Origin: Larimichthys crocea
Lineage: Eukaryota; Chordata; Actinopteri; Sciaenidae
Length of the DNA stretch: 64,000 nucleotides
Assembly (NCBI RefSeq): GCF_000972845.2
Contig: NC_040019.1
Location: forward strand, 11,113,001 to 11,177,000
Direction of reading: 5' to 3'
This document shows positions 12,800-23,887 of this stretch, piece by piece. The notes beneath the pieces were generated by a model. It saw only the letters and a program-made list of their open reading frames with translations. It ran no database searches and had not been told where the DNA came from. The translations under genes were made by a program, and so were the position numbers. How positions within the stretch are numbered: the first letter of the stretch is position 1; each line of letters starts with the position of its first letter.

Positions 12800-13340
12800 T
12801 ATAGGTTGTTAAACCTATCCAGCTTACTTTATTCAATCACTGTAATTATCGTCTGTGTGATGCAGCCAATTGCACTTATTCAGACTTTCAGACGAATTAG
12901 TTTCGGTTTAATTGTGTGGCGGGAAATTCTTTCAGCGGTCTCTGTGCAGGCGATCAAAGGATGGCAATCAGACATGAGTGGCTGTTAGTGTGCTCATGAA
13001 ACTGTGGGTGAATGATTAGAAAACTCAGCTTCTCAGCAAGCGCGGTTCATACCTTTTTGTTTAAAAAAATTTCTAAAGACATTTTCTTGTACGTGATCTT
13101 CTGCAGGTTCTTGTTGTTTCGCATAAACATAAATGAACAAATATTTCAGATGGCACTGCTCAACCTATTACTGCCCTTCGACCACAGGTGACTCATACTG
13201 TTTGTTAAGGTCATCCTTGGATATGATAAACTACGAGCCAGAGATATTCTCTCATATCCTGCTTGTACGTGTTTGTTGTGTTGTGACCTGACAATGCTCC
13301 GAGGAACCCTTCAACCTTTTCAACACAAAATGTTACTTAC
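12800..13340. promoter_or_regulatory. Candidate conserved non-coding block
   Basis: Low-repeat sequence with several homeodomain-like AATTAG/TTTAATTG cores around 12893-12914 and a mixed-composition segment to 13340. It lies between znf532 and grp and could serve grp or rx3. The evidence is texture and motifs only. Confidence 0.25.
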
Positions 13341-13934
13341 CTGTGTGGACTCCTTATCTGTCCTCATCTATTCTCTTCCTCCGGCAATATGTCTGTCAAT
13401 ACTGTCATGAAAGGGATCAGTCAAGTATGAGAATTTCACACAGGCACATGCGTGAGCGCCTTACTGTGTTTGAGGACTGCTTAATTCGCACTGTTGACCT
13501 TTCCAGAGGGATAAATACACTGTAATAAACTGTACCGATAAACGATATATGTGCTGCATTGTCAAATTCTTGTAACTGAGCACACAGCAGATGTTGTCTG
13601 TAGCAAAAATATTCATCATTGCCGTTTCCGACATCTATATTTCGCAATCATTGTTGGCGTAATTTCCCCTGTTAAAAAAAAACAAGGTGAAAATTGAATG
13701 CGTACAAGTCAGTGATTAAAGACAGCAGATGTCACAGAACAGTTCACAATAATGTCTGTGGGTGTATTGATAGGAAGACACTTTTGGGGGTTTCTGAGAA
13801 AATGGCCTTTTCTGTCCTATTCTGTTTCTGACTTATTGGCTTCTTCTCTGCAGGTTTCTTAACTAAAATATAAATAAAACACACGTTGGTTAACAGACGC
13901 AGACTATAGCCAGTAGTAGAGGGTAACATTTCTG

Positions 13935-14240
13935 TGGCCCCGGTGGTAGAGCAGGTTGTCTAGTAGTCAGACACAGTTCCAGTCATTCTGATACATTTAA
14001 AGTGTCCTTGAGCTACATGTTGAACCCAAAGATTACTCCTGGTGGCTGTAGATGTGAGATGTCTGTGCATGGATGAGCTTCGTATCAGTATGAGGATAGG
14101 AAGTGTTGCACTGCTGCTGATGAGCAGCTGGTACCTTGCATGGCAGCTTCTGCCTTCAGTGTATGAACGTGTGTGTCACTGGGTGAAAATGGGTGAAAGC
14201 ACTTAAATCAGTGCGATGTAAATACAAGTCCACTTATCTT
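13935..14240 (+). mobile_element. Decayed tRNA-derived SINE
   Basis: It follows the layout of a widespread teleost SINE: a GGTGGTAGAGCAGGTTGTCT head (A-box region), a degraded B box, then CAGCTGGTACCTTGCATGGC and the CAGTGTATGAACGTGTGTGT segment, ending near GTAAATACAAGTCCACTTA. Many substitutions make it an old copy. No target-site duplication was identified. Confidence 0.75.
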
Positions 14241-14924
14241 TCATGTTATTCTTATGTACAGTATTGATGTGCCTTTACTTTAAGAGTCAACTCAATTTGT
14301 GCTACTTGATGCACTTCACATACAACTGTTCTCACAGCTGTTACTTTGAAACACAAAATTTATTCAAAATTTTCACAATATCCATGTTAAAATGTTATTA
14401 ACATGTTAATCCACCAGTAATATAATCCCATGATATAATATATTCCATTGTGCGTGATAAGTATTTAACTGATGATACTTCTGTACTTTTACTTGTTTGG
14501 ATTTTCAAATGGACTTAGAGGAGTATTTATACACCTTGGTATTATGAGAGTTTTAAAGAAAGTAAGGAAATTTACTTCAAGTACCGTACTGAAAGGGATA
14601 TTTCAGGGATTTAGTAATACAGTTCAATAATCCAAATTTAATGCCAACGTTAACACCTTGCAAATGTCAATTTTAAAATGAATTTTTCATTATCGCGGGA
14701 GATAAATGACCATGTTGAATCAAAGTAAGAAAGAAAGAGAAAAAAATACATTTGCTGAACTTGGGAACTTTGTGGCTGAGTCCAGTTTTTTAGTATAAGG
14801 TGTTTCAAAGTTTGTTTGTTTTTGGATTACATTACTTATTACAAAATATGCCATGTAATTTGTATTCAGTAACTGACCACACTTAAAAGTATGTATATTT
14901 AAATAAAAAGATAGAATAAGATAG

Positions 14925-15165
14925 ACTTTAATGATCCCACACTGGGATTCACCTATTACAGCAGCTCGTATACACAAGGTCGATAATGAAGAAATATATA
15001 GAAAAAGTAATGCTGAAGAAAGTCCTTGAGTCAAGCTGGTGTTTAAGAGTCTGAGTTGTTGGAATGAAGGACCTGTGGTTGTGCTCCTTCTTACATAATG
15101 CAAGCAGCAGTGTGTTGCTGAAGGAGCTGTCTGTATTATTTCATAATCTATCTGACCCAACATAA
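14925..15165. repeat. Dispersed repeat fragment
   Basis: Contains GATAGACTTTAATGATCCCA and TGTTTAAGAGTCTGAGTTGT, phrases I associate with a dispersed teleost repeat carrying a TTTATTGATCCC-type end. Family not determined. It is non-coding and diverged. Confidence 0.45.
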
Positions 15166-15589
15166 ACACTGAAAACATATACTTTTTATATAACATGATG
15201 TATCTCTATGGATTAAACCGCCCAACAGTATGTAAATACTTTCACAATGACAATATCACTACATATGCTACACTAACACTGCAAGTTTCCTAATGAACGG
15301 TTTTACTCTGATAGATGACTGAAACAAGGATTATTCACTTTAATATTAATACTTTAATAATAATAAAAGTGTTTTTTTTTTTTCCTTTTTCTTTGCTTTC
15401 TACCTCATGTTCGGTGAGACGGAAGCAATTAGTCAAAAGTCCCGTCCATCATCGTGAGATGACGTTCACACCTCCTGCAATCACCCTGCAATCTCTGGAC
15501 AAACAATAGCGAGCGATAATAATATTAATTACAGCCTATAGACGATCATTTGTCATCATCACTTTCTCATCCTGGTACTGGCACCGTGC

Positions 15590-15854
15590 TACTTTTAAAA
15601 ACACCCGCTGACGCACAGCTGTATCAGGAGGGGCATTTAACTTAACTCATTAGTCACTTCTATCAAAGGCGATCGGGTAGTATAACTTCAACAAGTCTGC
15701 AACTGGACCTCTTCTCCGACCCCGATCCTCGACACCAGCTGACAGCAATAAAACTCGACTATGGTGGAGACTTTCTGCAATTAGATCAAGCTGATTAACC
15801 GCGACTAAAGGACTTAAACACCGCTGTTTAGATCTGACATTTTGCTCTGATAAC
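15590..15854 (+). promoter_or_regulatory. Probable grp promoter and 5'UTR
   Basis: A TATA-like TTTTAAAA at about 15593-15600 lies roughly 255 nt before the grp ATG, which fits a start site near 15625 and a 5'UTR of about 230 nt. A CRE-like TGACGTTC occurs upstream at 15460-15467. Assigned by position and motif only. Confidence 0.35.
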
Positions 15855-16351
15855 ATGGGCGGAGTGTGCATATGCTATCCATGGATTTGCAGACCAGTGT
15901 GGCCACTTTTTATCATTCTGGCTACAGTACCCTGTATGTTGTACTGCTCAGAGAGTCCTGCGGCAGTTGTTGGCAAAATGTATCCACGCGGCAATCACTG
16001 GGCAGTAGGTAAGAGAAAACATTTCAAATGTGATTTGCTTGATTTATTTGCTAAACATGCACCATTTTATAATTAGAGTAAATTATTTGATATCTGTTTG
16101 GATCAGAAAATATTTGAGGCATATTTAAAACTTGAAAATCCTGCATGCTTCAGAGGACAGTTCCTCTTTTGAACATATATTTGCTCACTATTATAATAAT
16201 AATGTTTATTTAGAATAATTATAATGATACAGTGACCTGTCTCTTCTGTGCATCAGCTCAGCTCATCAACTGAAATTACTCGTGTAATAGACAAATTCTC
16301 CCTAAAATAAAAAGTTTAATATTTAAATTCCAGTGGATTGAGTTAGATTAA

Positions 16352-16400
<49 letters not shown>

Positions 16401-16893
16401 GCTGTATTGTGGAGAAAGTTTGGATTTTAATTACAGATTATGGTCTATCACAGTGATGTTTAAACCTCAGAATACTTACATACTCAACATATCCAACTTC
16501 CCAGGTCATTTGATGGGGAAGAAGAGCATCGAGAGCCTGCCTGTGCTTCAAGAGACAAACAGTGACTACCTCACACCTTCAGAAACAGCCGGGGTCACAG
16601 ATCTGGACCGATACGAGCATCTGATGGAGGCTCTGATGCAACAAAAGAACCGAAACCAGATGATGCCACAAACTGCAGACAGACTGCTTCGGCTGCGAAG
16701 CGGCTGGAGACAAGAGGACAGAGACAAATATCTCAGAGAGGTCAGTTTGTGGATTGTACTCTCTGCTTCAACTTAACACTTTAACTATTAACCATTTTGG
16801 AAATAAGATGTTGTGGTGACATGTATTTCTGCATTATAGATGTCAGACCTGCTTCTTCTGGCTTTGAAACTGCAAGACAATGACTCCACCTGA
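15855..16893 (+). CDS. grp: Gastrin-releasing peptide preprohormone
   Basis: Secreted bombesin-family neuropeptide that acts on GRP/BB2-type G-protein-coupled receptors. Three coding exons: 15855..16008, 16505..16740 and 16840..16893 (stop TGA 16891-16893), giving 147 aa, close to the human precursor (148). Residues about 14-36 (WICRPVWPLFIILATVPCML) form the hydrophobic core of the signal peptide. The mature C-terminus GNHWAVGHLM is intact and is followed by GKK, the amidation glycine plus a dibasic cleavage site. Intron 1 interrupts the Gly codon of WAVG|HLM. The remainder is an ordinary propeptide ending LALKLQDNDST. Donors are GTAAGA and GTCAGT. The start was chosen as the only ATG that precedes the signal peptide in frame. 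Confidence 0.96.
16351..16400. repeat. (ATT)n microsatellite in grp intron 1
   Basis: About 50 bp of ATT trinucleotides roughly 105 bp upstream of grp exon 2. Confidence 0.95.
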
Positions 16894-17106
16894 ATGCAAG
16901 ACAAAAACAGTCATCATTATCGACTAAACACGTGCCCTGTAATCACTTATCCACACTGTGTATTTATTTTCTGCTGTAAGAATATGCCGCGAGACCCAAT
17001 AGAAGTTTATTTTATCAGTAATTTCTAATTTTAAATTTGCATATCATGCAGCAGTTTGATTTCAGACTGACATGACAAGGTTATGTTACTAGAACTGAGA
17101 ATACTG

Positions 17107-17112
17107 AATAAA
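17107..17112 (+). terminator. grp polyadenylation signal
   Basis: AATAAA 214 nt after the grp stop codon, the first canonical hexamer downstream on the plus strand. Confidence 0.6.
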
Positions 17113-17173
17113 TTTAACGTTGTGATAACTGCATTGTGGATGTCTAATCGTACTTTGCACACCACAAGTGGCC

Positions 17174-17175
17174 TT

Positions 17176-17230
<55 letters not shown>
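17174..17230. repeat. (TTTA)n microsatellite
   Basis: About 57 bp of uninterrupted TTTA tetranucleotides just after the grp 3' end. Confidence 0.95.
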
Positions 17231-17569
17231 CCACACATTCACTGTTTTTGTTTGGAAATATGTACAGTAACCAGTTTGTACCACCAGATGGTGCACAATA
17301 TCCATTTTGAGAGCATAGTTTCTGTGTCAATTTGTTACTTACCAATAAGGTGAAGCATGAAGAGTTGACATGATCATAATTACAGATGAACACAGATCAG
17401 CAACAAGAATTTATGGTCAATTCACTGCCAATATACACAAACACACCCTGGTATCTATGTAGGACAGGAGGATAGATGGTGATTATTAACTTTCAGACAA
17501 TAGGAGATGTTAATTGAAATAATTTGGTTACACACATCGTTTTTTTTCTTTATAGGCAAAGCAAAGTTT

Positions 17570-17825
17570 TCTCTTCTGTCCTCTTCCCTCATTTGTCACA
17601 GATGATTGGCGAACAATAGAGGTACAAGCCACTTTCACCCCATCATTATGAGTCTAATCCCAGGAGCGAATGGGATAAGGTTTACAGGAGCTAATGAGGA
17701 GGAAATAAGTAGGTTGACAAACTCATTCTGTAAAAACAGAGAGAGGAAATCTGCGGGTCTAAGCTGTGTATTCATAATAACACTCTCTATTCTTATTAAC
17801 GCTGCTTTCAAAGCTTGATACCATG
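17570..17825. promoter_or_regulatory. Candidate enhancer between grp and rx3
   Basis: Non-repetitive, mixed-composition block containing CAGATGATTGGCGAACAATAG (SOX/PBX-like), TAATCCC facing GGGATAA about 11 nt apart (bicoid/OTX-class cores) and GCTAATGAGG. It lies about 1.2 kb beyond the rx3 stop codon. Its regulatory role is inferred from motifs. The rest of the grp-rx3 spacer (17.3-18.78 kb) is AT-rich and featureless. Confidence 0.3.
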
Positions 17826-18784
17826 AAGAGATTAAAATGGATTTTCTGAATCCAGAGTTGTATTTGCAAGTATGATATGTAATATCTCTCTTTGTGCCCT
17901 TAAATGGTTTTAGACAATATTTTCAAATTCACTTCAGCATTAAATAATAGAATTATTCCTGAAACATCACAATCAGCTTCCTTTCAGCGCTAGCTTTGCT
18001 TGAAAAGTGCCCAACCTGATCTGTCATGTTAGTGAAAGCCACCACTAAGGGGTGCTGTACTCAACATTTCTCCCACTTAGTATGAGCTGAGTCTTCATGT
18101 ACCTCCACTCAGCAGCCTGATTAATGATGCTTTAAATATTTTATTTACATAAATGTGATATTAGCAGATCAACTGCAGGCCATAGATGCCTTTCTGCTTT
18201 TTAAAATATATATAAACACACATTTTTTTTTCATTCTGTCAGACACTAATGTCTTAAATGTGACAAATTCTCACTGTTTTCTTCATGTTTTAACATATAC
18301 AGTTTATTGTATAGAGAAAATATTCACATGTGTTACAATTTTCATGGTGAAGATAAAAAAGCATGAATCCAACTGAGGAGTGAACCATTTACAAAAGTAG
18401 AATACTACTACTATCCAAGTAGACTTTGTTATATTGGCAACATAACAATGGATACGGACGCGAGTGAATGAGTGTAAAACTTTACAGTGAACGCAGTTTG
18501 CAGAGAAGATAAAGGAGAAGAAAAATGTTTCACAGTTTGTGTCAGATTAGTGTAGCACTAAACCTTAAGTCACCTTATGTAACATTCATAAGCAGTATAC
18601 AAACATTTAACAAACACATCAGAATGTCATTATAAGCAGCTATGAGGACACTTAAGTGTTTATTAATGTACAATATTGAGCAACAACTTCTCCTATGGAA
18701 ACATGTTTTATCAGCCTCCATTTATGTGTGCCCACAGGAGGAGTTATAGTTGTTGACAAATAGTTTATCTACTTACATTCTTCA

Positions 18785-18790
18785 TTTATT
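18785..18790 (-). terminator. rx3 polyadenylation signal (probable)
   Basis: Minus-strand AATAAA (plus-strand TTTATT) about 190 nt after the rx3 stop codon. Confidence 0.5.
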
Positions 18791-18980
18791 ACATTTTATA
18801 TACTGCTTGAAGTGTTACCCTTATAAGCGACGAGGATGTCTCTGATCCGGATTGTAGATTTCACTCATTAAAACTTCCAAAATAAAACTCCCACCAGGGC
18901 GAGAATGAAGTCAGTTTTTCAAAAGATGCAGCATGATGTAGACTGGAGTTTTCGTGTCCATGTTTAACCTCCGCTCAGCA

Positions 18981-20988
18981 TCACCACGTCTTCCCAATAA
19001 ACTGAATATGTTCCTTGGCCTTCATCCTCAGTGAGGCAATACTGGAGTTCCTTGGATCAGCTGAGCACTGGTAAGACGGGGGTGGTGGGCACATGGAGCC
19101 CATGTGAGGCAGGTGAGGGCTGTGTCCCAGGGCTGGGGAGCTGAGAAAGGAGGTCGGCATGGAAGAGGGCATGGAAGGGGGAGGGGAAGGAGTGTAAGTG
19201 CCCGGGAGGCCCTGAGAGCCTGTGATGAAGCCCGGCAGGGACTGCAGGGAGGTGGAGGTGGTGATCGGGGTGGAGAGCCAGGGGTCCAGCTGCAGATTGG
19301 AGCCCAGGGAGCTGGTGGGAGAGCGGCTGAAGGAGAGCAAGGAGGAAGAGGAGGTGTCCTGGAGTTTGATGGAGCTCACCTCCAGCTTCTCCTGCCGACG
19401 CCACTTGGCTCGTCGGTTTTGGAACCACACCTGAAAAGAAAGAGGAGGATTTTTAATTGTCAATTCAATTCAACTGAATACAACATTATTTATTAAAGCC
19501 TGCCAAGACAACTTTAAGCAGCAAGAAGAGCGAGAAAAAACATGTTTAAAAAAAAAACAATCAAAGGCTGTAAGCTGTTAAATGAAGCATTTAAATAAAC
19601 ACTTAAAAGTGATAACTAACAATTAGACTTAGTTACAAATGTAATATTTAAACAAATTAATCAAACTTCCAATTTTACAGTTTGGTTCAATGTTGAATGG
19701 ATGATAAAGGCTGAAGCAAGTTAAATATTTTGTCTATTCAGCTAAATAAATAAAAAGGCAGTTTCTGGAAACATAAAACACACTGTCTTTAAATTAGTAT
19801 GTATTAATAATGGACTATTAGGAATAAAATTTAATTAAGGTAATGTCCCTATAAATCATATAAATGTGAGCGACTTGAACTGATGTGTCTCTTAAATTTG
19901 ATGTAATAATGGTAGATCTACCCCAAATAAACTTTTAATGTACAGATATAATTTTGTAAGCCTATTTAAAACTATTAGAAATGTATTTTATTAGGCGATA
20001 ATCCATATATAGACACTATTTCTTATGGTTTGAAGCCGAATATACGCGTAATGTAAGGGTGTTGTGTTTTTTAAGGGGGACATACCTGAACTCGAACCTC
20101 CGGCAGGTTGACCTTAAGCGCCAGCTCCTCTCTGCTGTACACATCCGGGTAATGGGACTTTTCAAAAGCTCTCTCCAGCTCGTGAAGCTGGAAAGTGGTG
20201 AATGTTGTTCGGTTCCGGCGGTGTTTCTTCTTTGGGTTTTCATCATCGGACAGTTTGCCGTCTCGGTCCGGTGAGTCCGGGCACACAGACGCTTCAGCTA
20301 CGCTGCCGCCGCAACACACACCTGCGGAGAAAAGTTCAGCTACGCTGCCGCCGCAACACACACCTGCGGAGAAAAGGGGCAGTGTGAGAAATTTTTGTTC
20401 AAGTTTAAATATTCCTACAATAAAATTCGGACAGTTTCAAGTAAAAAAAAAAACTCATTTTACAATGTGACGTGTTTATTTGTTTATTCTTTGAGGATTT
20501 TTAGAGCAACTAAATCTGCTGAAACGTGCGCTATAGTGCGTAAAATCCAAAAGAAATGACCCCTGATCATCATTTTTACTTTTAATGAGTGTTAATTTGA
20601 GAGAGAAAAAGATTAAAAGACTTCAGAAACTCAAAGACTTAATACAACAGATACTACATGGCATGTTCTAAGTATATTTTTCAAATTTAAATTGTCTGAC
20701 TTTACTCTGAAATTTGGATAAAATCTACTTACTGTCAAAACTTTCTGAAGAGTGATTTTTCTTCACTGGGGTCACAAGTACATTCCGCTCAGCATCTCTG
20801 AGTAGGACTTTTTCTGTCACGCTGTAGGAAGCTGATTTGTGGAAGATGGTGTCCCCTTTAAATCCCAGTATCGCCTCGATGCTGTGGATGGTGGACGGGT
20901 TGTCCCCCGGGCTCTGGACGGAGCGTGCGGAGGGAGACAGGCGCTCATCCATCATGATCACTTGGGAAGTTGATCCAAGAAGCCACAT
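18981..20988 (-). CDS. rx3: Retinal homeobox transcription factor Rx3/Rax
   Basis: Paired-like homeodomain factor required for eye-field specification. Three exons: 20733..20988, 20086..20321 and 18981..19430 (313 aa, phases consistent). The octapeptide HSIEAILGF lies in exon 1. The homeodomain starts at [20 protein letters not shown] in exon 2 and continues after the intron as [15 protein letters not shown]. The C-terminus carries an OAR domain, [31 protein letters not shown] after the homeodomain matches my memory of teleost Rx3 better than Rx1/Rx2. The start at 20988 (MWLLGSTSQ) is preferred. Alternatives are M at 20955/20952 or an upstream in-frame ATG at 21108. Exon 2 has two identical acceptors 42 bp apart because of a perfect duplication, and use of the distal one (exon to 20363) inserts 14 residues in frame. 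The OAR reads HIQF where I expect HIQS. Confidence 0.95.
20293..20376. repeat. Perfect 42-bp tandem duplication over rx3 exon 2 acceptor
   Basis: Copies 20293..20334 and 20335..20376 are identical and abut. Each carries a CTCCGCAG|GTGTG acceptor on the minus strand (exon edge at 20321 or 20363) and the codons for VCCGGSVAE. The unit length is divisible by three, so the reading frame survives with either acceptor. Confidence 0.95.
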
Positions 20989-21164
20989 TTGTCGGTGAAA
21001 TCCAAAAAGATGGTCAGAATTACTCACACTCCAACTTCTTTTCAAAATGTTTTTTCTGCCCTTAAATTTCAAATGAGGGCTGAGGACTGTTGGGAAACTT
21101 GCGCGCAAGAGACACGTCAGTAAGGACGCCTTCGTCAGTGGATATGAAGCATCTTCAGAGGGGG

Positions 21165-21173
21165 CTTTTAAAG
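21165..21173 (-). promoter_or_regulatory. rx3 TATA-like box
   Basis: Minus-strand CTTTAAAAG about 177 nt upstream of the rx3 ATG at 20988, in a locally GC-richer promoter-like stretch. It would set a start near 21140 and a 5'UTR of about 150 nt. Confidence 0.4.
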
Positions 21174-21724
21174 TTGTGCCTGCTGTAAAGACGGCACCCC
21201 CGCTGCACGTCAGAGAGGGGACGTCCTGTTGGATTTGGCCCTGGATTTAGGGGGTAACTGTGCACCCATGCAGGCACCAGTGCGCACACACCCACCCTAA
21301 CTCCTCCCTATCTCAAGTGCATCAGTCAGTGTTGGCTCTAAACCGACTTACATAAATCTTAAAACCATCTTTCCACTCCTCCAGATGTCATGTTCATGTC
21401 AGTCTGTAAAAAAAAAAAAAAAAGAAGAGGAAGATTAGGCCCACAGATTAAGGTATAACAAAATCATAATCACAAGATTTCTGGTCAGGACATGGATTTC
21501 AAGATGACAGCTTGATATTTAATCAAAGCATCAAGATATTGTTGCCAAACTAAACAGACATTTTTTTATTTAGTTCAATAATTATTTGTTTTATTGATCT
21601 CAAGGGGGGAATCAAAGACCTCCTGACACATGTTGAATAAAATACACTTACAACCTATTAATGGGCTCATTAGAACTGAATTAAACTAATGGGTCATAAA
21701 CCAGACTTAAGCTATAGAGTTTCT

Positions 21725-21985
21725 TTAACCAGTTTCCTGTAGGTGTTGAGTCAAAGAGGGTAACAAAGCCCAAACAATAACAAATTTGGGCTATAACCAC
21801 TTAACAGCAAACAAAGATTGACAGCAGTGTGGTAATCCTGCTTAAGGGGATTACATTATTTTACTCAAAAGAGTTAAAACCCCTAAAACTATTTAGCTTT
21901 TCCTAATTACAGCAGGTGACCTTATCCTTTGTTAGCCTGGGAGAGGAGGGGGGTCCGAGGGAGAGAGGTGCTAACTGAGATCTGG
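21725..21985 (-). promoter_or_regulatory. Candidate OTX/SOX enhancer upstream of rx3
   Basis: About 0.75-1 kb upstream of the rx3 start. It contains a facing pair of OTX/bicoid sites, TAATCC (21833-21838) and GGATTA (21848-21853), nine bases apart, plus SOX-like AACAAAG at 21762-21768 and 21810-21816 and AACAAT at 21773-21778. Vertebrate Rax is known to be driven by an upstream conserved element bound by Otx2 and Sox2, and this block has the same ingredients. Homology to that element has not been tested. Confidence 0.45.
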
Positions 21986-22349
21986 TTTAATTAGCACCAA
22001 GAGGTATTGAGGCAAGTACACGTAAAATGAATTTATACGGCAAATATTTTAAAGCTGCTGTCCTGTTTTTTTTTTGTTTTTTTTGTGTGTACATGTTTTA
22101 TAGCACACACATACACACACACACAGTATGATAATAGGTTCTTAAGCTCTATGTGGCTGCTGGTTAGCCTTGAACACAGGCTGAATGAAGCGTCTGCATC
22201 GGTATAATAAGTGTTCACAATACCACAATACCAATGAAGAGACAACACAGTCAGAACATAATCTCACAGGTTTCACAAAGTATCTGTGGTACTCGCCACC
22301 TTTATCCATTAATAATCTAAATCTAAATAAGAGATTGAAGCTTTGAATG

Positions 22350-22460
22350 ATGAGTTAAACATTTTGGAAACTATCCTTATTCACTGCCTCACTGGTCAAA
22401 TAGGAGGATGATGCCACTCATGTTTGTCAAGGCAGCAGCTAAAAGATCCTGTCCTGTCCA
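22350..22460 (+). repeat. Diverged dispersed repeat, family A
   Basis: Starts with AAACATTTTGGAAACTATCC and continues with a motif order like that at 52.2 kb. It is a weak match to the teleost family described at 868-1010. Confidence 0.3.
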
Positions 22461-22879
22461 AAGGTTAAAAAAAATTTAATAAAAAAATCCACTTGCCACC
22501 TCTCAAACTCACTAACTCAGACAAACATCATTTAATTATCAACAGGAAAGCAAATTACTTAATTTCCCCAAAACTTAATTTCCTTCAAAAAAAACATTTT
22601 TTTGAAGGCACTTTAAATATAAATATTAAATATTACACCATGTTGCCAAAAACGTAAACCTTATGCCCAGAAATACATACATATGCATATGCATCCACGC
22701 AGCCTTCACTGTTCAGGACAGTCTTTTGTCCTGGCTGTCCCACACAGTAAGGACAAGGAGCGATAAAATAAAAAGAGACAAAGCAAACAGAGAATAACAA
22801 GTGACACACAACTTTCTACATATATAAGGCCTGAGAAATCTTTCTTTAAAATGTGAATAATTAATAAAAAGTATACAGC

Positions 22880-23110
22880 ATCCAGTGTGTTTGATTTAGT
22901 GACATCTAGTGGTGAAATTCCAGGTTGCAACCAACTGAATACCATTTGCCATTTGCCAGAGACTACAGTGACCATGAAAGCAAATTCTGTGGAAGCTCTC
23001 ACTCTCTCTCTGTAGGTATGAAAGTCAACGATTCTTATTTTTATTGATTCACCAATTAAAACATACTAGGGTATTATGTTGTTCTAGGTTTTACACACAG
23101 ACCTTTAAAG
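22880..23110 (+). repeat. Dispersed teleost repeat, family B
   Basis: Contains CCAGTGTGTTTGATTTAGTG, ACATCTAGTGGTGAAATTCC, GGTTGCAACCAACTGAATAC and later ACGATTCTTATTTTTATTGATTC. This is the order of a common teleost interspersed repeat. Relatives occur at 44.1 kb (reverse) and 52.5 kb. Confidence 0.65.
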
Positions 23111-23887
23111 GTGATACTGTAAAATACTTAATTAGTTATAAAAGAGTATATTCCAATATTTTGTTTATACAACTTTTAAAATACAGAGGTTCGTCAAGCC
23201 AAGGGAGCAATTGTGCTACAACAAGTAAATTAGCTTCCTTGCATTGCCAATTGCAACATCTTACAGCCGATTGTGGATATATTTTTTTAATCAGATCATC
23301 ATTTCTCTTTCTGTAGAATGTATTTGTTTATCAATTGTTCTACTCCGCAATTAGGAATGAGTAATGATTCTGAGTAATGAGTCTGTGCTGCACTTCTAGA
23401 TTTACATTTTCACACGGTTTATATGTGCAGGCATCTTGAAACTCTAGTGAATGTGGTTTGTTAAGCAGATGAGTTTGTTCTGTCTGAGAGGCTTGTATAA
23501 CTCGCCTGACTCAACTTTTCCAATAAAAGAAGGAGAAGATAACTGGCATTGCAGGACATTGTTTGTCCTGTTGTATTCTCATCTGGAGAGAGAGATAAAC
23601 AGAGAGAGAGAGAGAGCGAGGGCGCAAGCTGACAACCTTGACTATGCTGATCCTATTAGATGGTAATCTCCAGACTTCATAAATCCACAGCCGTTTAAAC
23701 TTGGGTTCATGTGAAACTCTAAATGTTGAGGATTCCTTCCTCCCCACTGTTCGGCCTAATCGCCCCTAACAAGTGTTTGGATATTCCCAATTAAATTAAG
23801 ACCTTCTTTTTTTTTTATTCACAGCATTAGCCCTGATTAAGGTAGATGGGATTAGTTCATCATAAATGTTTAATGGTTGTAAGACAG

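Larger units (their letters stand above)
10771..15590. other. znf532-grp intergenic region
   Basis: No exon was recognised. It holds a 12-bp-arm inverted repeat (11040-11072), a perfect 43-bp tandem duplication (11868-11953), candidate conserved blocks (12.11-12.34 and 12.80-13.34 kb), a decayed tRNA-type SINE (13.94-14.24 kb) and a dispersed repeat (14.93-15.17 kb). The human neighbour SEC11C would be expected here, but no signal-peptidase-like exon is visible. Confidence 0.5.

Noticed and set aside
10771..15590. Search for sec11c exons
   Set aside because: No signal-peptidase motifs or conserved exon seen on either strand, so not annotated.
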